Source of the DNA: Bacteroides sp.
GTDB taxonomy: Bacteria > Bacteroidota > Bacteroidia > Bacteroidales > Bacteroidaceae
DNA: 10,630 bases
Direction of reading: 5' to 3'
Assembly: GCA_030152865.1 (NCBI GenBank)
Contig: JASLIW010000147.1
Coordinates: 1-10,630 of the forward strand
Made by a program: the position numbers and the translations under genes. This document shows, piece by piece, positions 1 to 6,338 of this stretch; position 1 is the first letter of the stretch, and each line of letters starts with the position of its first letter. Below the pieces are notes generated by a model. The model ran no database searches and had not been told where the DNA came from. It saw nothing but the letters and a program-made list of their open reading frames with translations.

Positions 1-141
1 TGGATCTGTATAATAGACAATGCGAATTGGTTTTTCTCCACTCGCTTTGATCAGGGGCTTTACTTGTTGTTTCTCTTCAGAACGAGGGGCTATTTCACAC
101 ATCCCCGTTGCTGGATCACAAACGACTGTGTTCTTCTTCAT
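1..141 (-). CDS. Probable DsbA-like thioredoxin-fold protein, N-terminal fragment
   Basis: This is the first 47 codons of a minus-strand gene that leaves the window at its left edge. It starts at an ATG (139-141) and stays open to base 1. There is no signal peptide, so the product is probably cytoplasmic. Residues 8-15 form a Cys-x6-Cys element (CDPATGMC). After a charged linker, residues 38-47 read PIRIVYYTDP, which looks like the first beta strand of a thioredoxin fold. In cytoplasmic DsbA/FrnE/YjbH-type proteins that strand runs directly into the CxxC or CxxW active site, which here would lie just outside the window. The family call rests on this short stretch and is an inference. A plus-strand reading frame over the same bases (20-265) has no recognisable features and is probably a shadow. 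The gene is divergent from the lipoprotein gene at 387. Confidence 0.6.
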   Translation of the reverse strand, partial: MKKNTVVCDPATGMCEIAPRSEEKQQVKPLIKASGEKPIRIVYYTDP

Positions 142-149
142 ATCACTTT

Positions 150-187
150 ACAATTTATTTACTAACAATTTATTTTGTCAAATTGTT
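150..187. repeat. Cluster of three ACAATTT half-sites (direct plus inverted)
   Basis: ACAATTTATTT occurs at 150-160 and again at 165-175, a 15-base period. The second copy also pairs with AAATTGTT at 180-187, giving an inverted repeat with 8-bp arms (164-171 and 180-187) around an 8-base spacer. The cluster lies 9 to 46 bases upstream of the start codon of the minus-strand DsbA-like gene. It could be an operator or a leader hairpin for that gene. In DNA this AT-rich, chance is a real alternative. Confidence 0.4.
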
Positions 188-268
188 GTTGAAAGAGTAA
201 TCTGTACTTCTATTTTTTCACCTTTATTAATCAAACCAGCTTATAGTTGCCTATTAATGTTTTAACTT

Positions 269-299
269 TTTGATTTTTACTAAATAGATGTTAACTTTG
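269..299 (+). promoter_or_regulatory. Bacteroidetes-type promoter for the lipoprotein gene
   Basis: TTTG at 269-272 is followed after 19 bases by TAACTTTG at 292-299. This matches the Bacteroides primary sigma factor consensus (-33 TTTG, -7 TAnnTTTG) in both boxes and in spacing. The predicted transcription start is near 305, leaving an AT-rich leader of roughly 80 bases before the ATG at 387. It is the best two-box promoter in the window. Confidence 0.6.
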
Positions 300-302
300 T
301 TT

Positions 303-331
303 CACTAATCAAGTATAACACTTAATTAGTG
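303..331. repeat. 12-bp-arm palindrome at the predicted transcription start
   Basis: The arms CACTAATCAAGT (303-314) and ACTTAATTAGTG (320-331) are inverted copies with one mismatch around a 5-base centre. The palindrome begins four bases after the -7 box of the plus-strand promoter, so it covers the predicted start of transcription. It is followed directly by CAAATTTA (332-339), a TAnnTTTG match on the minus strand. It could be an operator or a stem-loop at the 5' end of the lipoprotein mRNA. It has no T-run that would make it a convincing terminator. Confidence 0.55.
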
Positions 332-386
332 CAAATTTATCAACCTATTAGATTTATAAAATCTAACACAAAATCAAAACAGTAAA

Positions 387-920
387 ATGAAAAGAATGAA
401 GTATTTGGCCGTCTCATTAATAACGGCTATGGCGTTAGGACTAACAAGTTGTGGTACAACTTCAAAGTCAGTACAAGTTTCACCACTCACATACCGCCAA
501 GTTACTCCTGAAAAAAGTAAAGCAAGATTAAACTATGATTTAACTAAACGCGAGGGAAATGCTAGAGCAACCTATCTTTTTGGCTTTATTAAGCTCAGTG
601 GGTCTTCCAAATATGCTGATTTAAATGGTTCAGACAAGTCACCTTATCGCTCATTCAAAACAAGGAAAATAAGAAGAGCTGCTCTTTATGACTTACAGGC
701 TCGAACAGATTCAGAAGTAGATGTATTAGTAAATCCTCAATACTACTTAGAACGTAAAAACTACCTAGGTATTGTTCAAACTTATAAAATGAAGGTGAAA
801 GCACAGAGTGCTAGTATTGAAGATATTTATCATGTCGATGAAATTGAAGTTCCTAAAGGATCAAAAGTGACAGTAGTACAAAATAATAATAATAAAACTC
901 CGTTAAGCTTCGGTTTTTAG
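387..920 (+). CDS. Lipoprotein of unknown function
   Basis: The 177-residue product starts with a lipoprotein signal peptide: a basic N-terminus (MKRMK), a hydrophobic core, and the lipobox L19-T20-S21-C22. The mature protein would be lipidated at Cys22 and held in the envelope. I do not recognise the family with certainty. The order of a small Gly/Ala-rich segment (around RATYLFGF), an RRAALYDLQA helix, then VDVLVNPQYYLERKNYLGI and a final strand recalls small Bacteroidetes lipoproteins in which a helix precedes an Asp-x-(L/I)-V-x-P-x-Y strand. This is resemblance only. A run of four Asn (166-169), encoded by (AAT)4 at 882-893, lies near the C-terminus. The ATG at 387 is preferred over the one at 396 because it gives the more basic signal peptide start. 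The gene has its own promoter and a terminator at 938-976, so it is probably monocistronic. Confidence 0.85.
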   Translation: MKRMKYLAVSLITAMALGLTSCGTTSKSVQVSPLTYRQVTPEKSKARLNYDLTKREGNARATYLFGFIKLSGSSKYADLNGSDKSPYRSFKTRKIRRAALYDLQARTDSEVDVLVNPQYYLERKNYLGIVQTYKMKVKAQSASIEDIYHVDEIEVPKGSKVTVVQNNNNKTPLSFGF

Positions 921-937
921 GATTCGTTCTCATAAAT

Positions 938-976
938 AAAAAAGATAAGGTCCAAATCATGGACCTTATCTTTTTT
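938..976. terminator. Bidirectional terminator between convergent genes
   Basis: The arms are 938-953 and 961-976: perfect 16-bp complements around a 7-base loop, with core GATAAGGTCC. T-runs on both sides (971-977 on the plus strand, and A938-943 read as T on the minus strand) let it end both the lipoprotein mRNA and the phosphohexomutase mRNA, whose stop codons lie 18 bases to the left and 25 bases to the right. Confidence 0.9.
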
Positions 977-1000
977 TGTTTTCTATTGTTTACTAAGCGC

Positions 1001-2746
1001 TTAAATTCCTAAATCTTTGCAAATAGCAGCTATTTTTGCATCACCAGCTTTGTTGGCTTGGTCATAATCTGCTCTTGAATTCATTTCTCCTTTTACTTCA
1101 ATATAGAATTTGATTTTAGGCTCTGTACCTGAAGGTCGGACTGATGCCTTTGAGCCATCTGCTGTAAAGAACTGAAGCACATTAGAGGTGTCTGGCATAT
1201 CAAGCTTAGTCACCTGAGAGGCTTGTAGGTCTTTTACTTCTAGGGATTGATAATCATGGATGCGCACCACTTCCGAACCACCCAGTGTCTTAGGTGGGTT
1301 GTTTCTGAATTCGGTCATCATCGCTTTAATCTCTTCTGCCCCACTCTTTCCTTTACGCACTACGCTAATTACCTTCTCCTTGGAGAAACCATATTCTAGG
1401 TAGATGTCTTGAAGCATTTCATAGAGTGATTTACCCTGATCCTTGGCCCAAGCTGCAATCTCACTGATTAAGCAGCAAGCAGAAACAGAATCCTTATCAC
1501 GAATAAAGTCAGCAGCTAGGAAGCCAAAGCTTTCTTCACCTCCACCGATGTATTTTTTCTTGCCTTCAAGTTCACGTATCTCTCTAGCCACCCACTTGAA
1601 ACCTGTATAGCAATCGATCATTTCTACACCACACTTATCGGCTATCTCTTTAATAAGGCCTGTAGTGACAATTGTTTTCACTACAAACTCGTTGCCTTTA
1701 AGCTTACCTAGGGCTTTGTGTTGCGTCATGATGTAGTAGAGGAAGATCATACAAATTTGGTTTCCATTGACCAAGATCCACTCTCCCTGATCGTCTTTGA
1801 TAGCTATACCTATACGGTCAGCGTCTGGGTCACTAGCCATAACGAGTTCTGCATCTACTTCTTTGGCTTTATCTACAGCCATGGTAAGAGCTGCTGGTTC
1901 CTCTGGATTGGGAGATACCACGGTTGGGAAGTCTCCACTAATCACGTTTTGCTCGGGTACATCAATTATATTGTTGAATCCCCACATTTTTAGAGCCTTG
2001 GGTACCAAAGTAATACCTGTACCATGGATAGGTGTATAAACGATTTTTAGATCCGAATGACGCTTGATGACTTCTGGATTTAAGGAAACCGTTTGAACTG
2101 CTTTCAAGAACTCTTGATCTACCTTTTCGCCAATAAGTTCTATGAGTTCAGGATTGCCTTTGAAATTAATATCTGCTGCTGTTACTTGAGCTACTTCATT
2201 AATAATACCATGATCGTGTGGTGCTAAAACTTGAGCTCCATCTTCCCAGTAAGCTTTATAGCCATTATACTCTTTAGGATTGTGTGAAGCTGTAATCATC
2301 ACTCCACTCTGACAACCAAAATGACGAATAGCAAAAGAGATTTCAGGTGTTGGGCGTAAATCTTCAAATAGATATACTTTTATGCCATTGGCTGAAAAGA
2401 TATTTGCTGAGATCTCAGCAAACTTACGGCTATTGTTACGGCAGTCGTGACCAATCACTACTGAAATTTGATCAAGCTCTTTAAACTGCTTATTGAGGTA
2501 GTTGGATAATCCTTGTGTGGCTCCACCTACGGTATAGATGTTCATGCGGTTGCTACCTGCACCCATGATGCCACGCAAACCACCTGTACCAAACTCTAAG
2601 TCTTTGTAAAACGACTCAATGAGTTCTGTCTTATCTTCATTATCAAGCATGCGACGAATCTCTGCTTGTGTTTCTTCGTTATATGCTGGAGTCAGCCAAG
2701 CATTGGCTTTTTCAACTACTGATTGTAATAATTCTTTGTTCTTCAT
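1001..2746 (-). CDS. Phosphoglucomutase/phosphomannomutase (alpha-D-phosphohexomutase)
   Basis: The 581-residue cytoplasmic enzyme interconverts hexose 1-phosphate and 6-phosphate, probably glucose 1-P and glucose 6-P, linking glycolysis to nucleotide-sugar and polysaccharide synthesis. All four signature loops of the superfamily are present in order. The active-site phosphoserine loop TASHNP is at 152-157 (Ser154). The Mg-binding loop DPDADR is at 306-311 (Asp306, 308 and 310). The sugar-specificity loop GGEESFG is at 402-408. The phosphate-binding loop RPSGTEPK is at 537-544. FGTGGLRG (52-59) and HGTG (241-244) are further family motifs. The length and the N-terminal extension before FGTGGLRG match the PgcA-like branch found in Firmicutes and Bacteroidetes. 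Substrate preference (glucose against mannose) cannot be decided from sequence. The gene is monocistronic: terminators lie on both sides and a promoter candidate lies at 2795-2802. Confidence 0.95.
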   Translation of the reverse strand: MKNKELLQSVVEKANAWLTPAYNEETQAEIRRMLDNEDKTELIESFYKDLEFGTGGLRGIMGAGSNRMNIYTVGGATQGLSNYLNKQFKELDQISVVIGHDCRNNSRKFAEISANIFSANGIKVYLFEDLRPTPEISFAIRHFGCQSGVMITASHNPKEYNGYKAYWEDGAQVLAPHDHGIINEVAQVTAADINFKGNPELIELIGEKVDQEFLKAVQTVSLNPEVIKRHSDLKIVYTPIHGTGITLVPKALKMWGFNNIIDVPEQNVISGDFPTVVSPNPEEPAALTMAVDKAKEVDAELVMASDPDADRIGIAIKDDQGEWILVNGNQICMIFLYYIMTQHKALGKLKGNEFVVKTIVTTGLIKEIADKCGVEMIDCYTGFKWVAREIRELEGKKKYIGGGEESFGFLAADFIRDKDSVSACCLISEIAAWAKDQGKSLYEMLQDIYLEYGFSKEKVISVVRKGKSGAEEIKAMMTEFRNNPPKTLGGSEVVRIHDYQSLEVKDLQASQVTKLDMPDTSNVLQFFTADGSKASVRPSGTEPKIKFYIEVKGEMNSRADYDQANKAGDAKIAAICKDLGI

Positions 2747-2794
2747 ATTGAAAGTACCTTTAGTTGTAACTATTTTTTCTATATACAGGGTCTA

Positions 2795-2802
2795 CAAATA
2801 TA
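2795..2802 (-). promoter_or_regulatory. Candidate -7 box for the phosphohexomutase gene
   Basis: Read on the minus strand, the sequence is TATATTTG, a full match to TAnnTTTG, about 50 bases upstream of the ATG at 2746 and downstream of the terminator of the C69 gene. No good TTTG is found at the -33 distance, so this is a one-box prediction. Confidence 0.45.
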
Positions 2803-2835
2803 AACTTTTCTTAGTATCATCCCTACTTATCGTAT

Positions 2836-2886
2836 AAAAAAAGCCTATCTGCTTTCTATTACTAACAAATAAGAAGCAGATAGGCT
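2836..2886 (-). terminator. Terminator of the M23-C69 peptidase unit
   Basis: On the minus strand, the 13-bp stem AGCCTATCTGCTT (arms 2874-2886 and 2842-2854, 19-base loop) is followed by seven T (A2836-2842 on the plus strand). It starts 20 bases after the stop codon of the C69 peptidase gene and separates it from the phosphohexomutase gene. Confidence 0.88.
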
Positions 2887-2905
2887 CACAGTAAATACGT
2901 TTATT

Positions 2906-4543
2906 TTACTTTTTAACCTTATAGCGATCACCTGTTTGTTGGGTGTACACTTTCAGAAACTCTTCCGTATAGCCTGGGCGGATCACTCCAGTAGGCTCAC
3001 CTATTTCATTTCGTTGGAATGAGCCGTCTTTATTTGTCTTAGTTACTACCCCATCGTTGTATTTTACAATTAGGTATTCACCTAGCTTCTTCCAGGAATC
3101 AAACGCTTGCTGGGCTGTCATCTTGGTATATTCTGTTAAGAACTCTACAGCTTTTGCTGGGTCTTGCACATATAGATCTTGAGCTACTTGCTCTACACCT
3201 GCTTGGCTAGTCATGTAGTAAGATTCAAGAGCGTTTTGCACTTTGCGAAGATCACCTATCATGAGGTCGTAACGTGGGTAGATCATGTTTGAGACCCATT
3301 GATAGATCCAGAATGCACTGTCCCAAGAGAAGGTAATGTAGTCAGCTCCATTGGCAGCATAGCTATGAGGAACCTCTGTTGCTGAGCAGTAAACAGGTGT
3401 AAAGACGGTCATGTTCGCATCGTCTAAACCAAACCAAAGAACACCACCCACAGCATTAGGCAGATTGGCACGCATCTGAGATACAAAAACCCAAGCACTT
3501 TGCTGGGTAGAGATGGGGCGCTCATTGAAGTACTCCTCTCCATTGTATTCAAAGCTAAGTGGCGATAAGCGATAAGGAGTGTGGTACATACCTGCACCCA
3601 TATCTTTGGAGATGTCTAGTGGCGTACCTTCGTAATGATCGCGCATGGCATCCCTAACATCTTCTACAGATAGTTTTTTAGTAGGCTTTACAAAAAGAGG
3701 CATAGGCTCATCGGTGTCACCTAAGATATAAGGTAAGAACTCATCTCCTTGCTTCGTAAATTGGTTGAAGTAGCTCCAAACACGCGCTTCACAAAAGCGT
3801 CTGCCACCAAAATCGAGTGGGTTATAAGCCTTAGAAAAGCTAAAATCCTTGTTGACTCCTTCAAAATAGCCTTTTTCACGGGCAAAGGAGATCACATCTG
3901 GTGAGTACATGCAGTTTTGCTTGTCGTTCATATCAAACTGATGAATGCGAGATTGGTTGGCATGCGCCGAGATGCAATCATCAGGTACACGTACAGCTAC
4001 CCATACTGCTCCCTTGATAGAAGGTCCTTTGCCTATCATCTCCATGATCCATATCTCATTGGGATCGGCTATGGTAAAAGACTCCCCACCACTGGCATAA
4101 CCATATTCTTGCACTAGGCTGGTCATTACCTTAATCGCTTCTTTTGCTGTTTTAGATCGCTGCAAAGCCACATATATAAGACTTCCATAATCTAAGATGC
4201 CATTAGGATCTACCAGCTCTTCACGACCTCCAAAGGTGGTTTCTGCAATGGTAAGCTGATGCTCATTGATATTGCCAATAACATTGTAGGTTTCACGAGC
4301 TTGATCTATCGTACCCATAAAACGGTTGTCTTCCCAGTTGTAAATGTCTAGCTTAGCTCCCTTAGGATACTTTGCTGCTGCTGAGTGATAAAGATCGCCA
4401 AACATCCCATAGGAGTCGGCCGAATAAGAAACAATGGTCGAGCCATCTGCTGAGGCTTTTTTACCTACAATTAAGTTGGTACAGGCAAAAGCACCCAGAA
4501 TCGCTGTAAACAGCATCCCTGCTGTCAAATAAAACTTTTTCAT
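2906..4543 (-). CDS. Secreted C69-family dipeptidase (PepD-like Ntn-hydrolase)
   Basis: The 545-residue product belongs to peptidase family C69 (dipeptidase A type), cysteine Ntn-hydrolases that usually cleave dipeptides or short peptides. A signal peptide (residues 1-20) ends in A-F-A, directly before Cys21-Thr-Asn. Signal peptidase I cleavage at this AxA site would expose Cys21, the expected N-terminal nucleophile of the family. The context A-F-A-C is a poor lipobox, so I favour a soluble periplasmic or secreted enzyme over a lipoprotein. Other family features are KKASADGST (28-36), GNINE (90-94), ETTFGGRE (101-108), the SGGESF...EIWIME strand pair (151-168) and ISAHANQSRI (191-200). The length suits the Bacteroidetes members. 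The start lies 26 bases after the M23 gene with no terminator or promoter between them, so the two are probably co-transcribed. The physiological substrate is unknown. Peptide or cell-wall peptide turnover is an inference. Confidence 0.92.
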   Translation of the reverse strand: MKKFYLTAGMLFTAILGAFACTNLIVGKKASADGSTIVSYSADSYGMFGDLYHSAAAKYPKGAKLDIYNWEDNRFMGTIDQARETYNVIGNINEHQLTIAETTFGGREELVDPNGILDYGSLIYVALQRSKTAKEAIKVMTSLVQEYGYASGGESFTIADPNEIWIMEMIGKGPSIKGAVWVAVRVPDDCISAHANQSRIHQFDMNDKQNCMYSPDVISFAREKGYFEGVNKDFSFSKAYNPLDFGGRRFCEARVWSYFNQFTKQGDEFLPYILGDTDEPMPLFVKPTKKLSVEDVRDAMRDHYEGTPLDISKDMGAGMYHTPYRLSPLSFEYNGEEYFNERPISTQQSAWVFVSQMRANLPNAVGGVLWFGLDDANMTVFTPVYCSATEVPHSYAANGADYITFSWDSAFWIYQWVSNMIYPRYDLMIGDLRKVQNALESYYMTSQAGVEQVAQDLYVQDPAKAVEFLTEYTKMTAQQAFDSWKKLGEYLIVKYNDGVVTKTNKDGSFQRNEIGEPTGVIRPGYTEEFLKVYTQQTGDRYKVKK

Positions 4544-4569
4544 ATTATATAGTGTTTTCTCAATTAATT

Positions 4570-6231
4570 TTACCAGAAAAACTGCTCTGTAATAAATGTA
4601 CGATTTTTAGCGTGATCTTCCACTACCAATTCTACTTTATGTTGCTTGCCACGCTCAATTCTATTTGAATCAATTTTGTATCGAATCTTCTTGGGCATAA
4701 TATCTAAGTAAAAGAGTGCATACTCCCCATCTATAGTTCCACGGTAGCTTTTTATTCCTGTTTCCTTATCCACGGCAGAGAAAACAACTTCTCCTTTTTT
4801 GGCCCACAGATGAGGCTGAACAGCTGTAACACGTGGGGCTATCGTGTCAGATAGGACTGTAAATGTTCCAAGCTCTCTGATTTTAGTATGCATAAAGCCA
4901 TCTTGGTAACGACCTCCTACACTACTCCATTTGCCTTGACTAGTTTGTTTTGCTACATAGAGTTTATCTGAAGAAACATTTTTTAAGTCTGTTACACGAA
5001 GCACTAGATCAGCATAGCTGTGCAATGGGACATACTTATGAGGAGCTATGAGCTGATAAACCAATGCATGGGTCGAAGGGTCAATCGAGGTTTTAAAGTC
5101 TAGATATACATCGTCATACAAGCAGTGAGTGGGTAGCCATAAATCTAAACCTGATCTGCTATAAACCTGAGCTCTGTTCCATTTTAAGACTTCCTTAGCA
5201 GCCAATGACTGCTGTGGTATCTCCTGCTTGCTACCTTGTATATTTAAGGTGTAGGTAGAACTGTTTTTGTAATAATCGGTCAGTACAAATTTAAGCTCAT
5301 AAAGACGTTCTTCTCGAATATCTATTAAACCACGCTGCCCGTTGTGTGCCTTGAGCATACCTAAGCGATTACCCGGCTCTATAAAGGCCTTCATATGCTT
5401 TTTGTAAGTCCAGGAGTTGATGTAACGATTTTCGGCATCCGAAAAATAATCAACATTACTTTCAAACATTAAATCCCCATCCAAATAGACTTTCATATAC
5501 TTCACTCCATAGTTGTTGGTCACCCCATCCATATAATCTAGGGCCTTAATACCTACTCCTATCAAGCCCCAGGCACTTACGGGCGTCTTCATAGAGACAT
5601 CACGGGTAGATATCTTGGTAGAACCATTGATTATACCCTTTCCTTCTTGGGGAACAAATAGATAAGAGTAAGCTTTGGGCGGACGACTATCAGCTAGTAA
5701 ATGAGAGAAAAAAGGCAGTGGATCTACATTGACACCACTCGCTGTCTCGTACACATCTAAGTGAAGATGTGGAGCAAAAGAGTAGCCCAAATTACCACTA
5801 TAAGCAATGTGCTGACCTTGCTTGATGGGATGCTCATAAGGCTTAAACTTCAGATCCATCTCCCAGCTTTCTTGTGCATATTGAATGGAATCAACCAAGT
5901 GCGCTACGGCACCAACGAAACCTATTAGGTGTCGGCTAATGGTAGAGAACCCATTGTCATAGACCGTATGCAAAACATAACCTGAGCCATGACTCACCTG
6001 CACTCTTGATATATAGCCATCATGTAGTGCCAAAAGCTTTTTGCCGGATTGGTGCTGAGTCTTAAAATCTAAACCACCATGAAAGTGATTGCTACGTAGC
6101 TCTCCAAAGTTACCACTGAGGTATAAAGAAAAATCGAAAGGAGCAGTAAACCCCTTCCGATCAATATGTTGTGCTTGAATTTGAATGGAATATAGTAAAA
6201 CTGTAAAAAGTAGAAGTATTGCTTTTCTCAT
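4570..6231 (-). CDS. Exported M23-family (LytM-type) metallopeptidase
   Basis: The 553-residue protein has a signal peptide (1-20, probable cleavage IQA|QH) and an N-terminal M23 endopeptidase domain. Zinc-ligand motif 1 is H51-G-G-L-D55. Motif 2 is H155-L-H157, inside GNLGYSFAPHLHLDV. The conserved His before it is H101 in ISRHLIGF. All catalytic residues are present, so this looks like an active hydrolase and not a degenerate EnvC/NlpD-type activator. The domain is interrupted around 104-135 by a segment (VGAVAHLVDSIQYAQ and following) between the two His motifs. Residues from about 180 to 553 form a beta-rich region of unknown function, probably several beta-sandwich modules. M23 enzymes usually cut peptidoglycan cross-bridges or stem peptides. 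The target here is not determined. It is the first gene of a unit with the C69 peptidase, with a promoter candidate just upstream. Confidence 0.92.
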   Translation of the reverse strand: MRKAILLLFTVLLYSIQIQAQHIDRKGFTAPFDFSLYLSGNFGELRSNHFHGGLDFKTQHQSGKKLLALHDGYISRVQVSHGSGYVLHTVYDNGFSTISRHLIGFVGAVAHLVDSIQYAQESWEMDLKFKPYEHPIKQGQHIAYSGNLGYSFAPHLHLDVYETASGVNVDPLPFFSHLLADSRPPKAYSYLFVPQEGKGIINGSTKISTRDVSMKTPVSAWGLIGVGIKALDYMDGVTNNYGVKYMKVYLDGDLMFESNVDYFSDAENRYINSWTYKKHMKAFIEPGNRLGMLKAHNGQRGLIDIREERLYELKFVLTDYYKNSSTYTLNIQGSKQEIPQQSLAAKEVLKWNRAQVYSRSGLDLWLPTHCLYDDVYLDFKTSIDPSTHALVYQLIAPHKYVPLHSYADLVLRVTDLKNVSSDKLYVAKQTSQGKWSSVGGRYQDGFMHTKIRELGTFTVLSDTIAPRVTAVQPHLWAKKGEVVFSAVDKETGIKSYRGTIDGEYALFYLDIMPKKIRYKIDSNRIERGKQHKVELVVEDHAKNRTFITEQFFW

Positions 6232-6255
6232 TGGATTCTATTTAGTTGTTCTACA

Positions 6256-6286
6256 CAAAAATAGATGATTCCAAGCAAAAAGGAAA
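6256..6286 (-). promoter_or_regulatory. Candidate promoter for the M23-C69 unit
   Basis: On the minus strand, TTTC (6286-6283) is followed after 19 bases by TATTTTTG (6263-6256). This is a full match to TAnnTTTG with a 3-of-4 match to the -33 TTTG. The predicted start is about 20 bases upstream of the M23 ATG. A short inverted repeat (AAGCTTA/TAAGCTT, 6285-6299) lies over the -33 region. Confidence 0.45.
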
Positions 6287-6338
6287 GCTTATTAAGCTTA
6301 AACAACTCCCTACATCATAGTTTAAGGCCTAAGGTCTT

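Noticed and set aside
20..265. An 81-codon plus-strand reading frame at the left edge
   Set aside because: It overlaps the minus-strand DsbA-like N-terminus, has no domain-like composition and runs into the repeat-rich intergenic region. It is a shadow frame.
6285..6299. AAGCTTA/TAAGCTT inverted repeat between the FabK-like and M23 genes as a terminator
   Set aside because: The usable stem is only about 5 bp and there is no adjacent T-run. It is more likely incidental or part of the promoter region.
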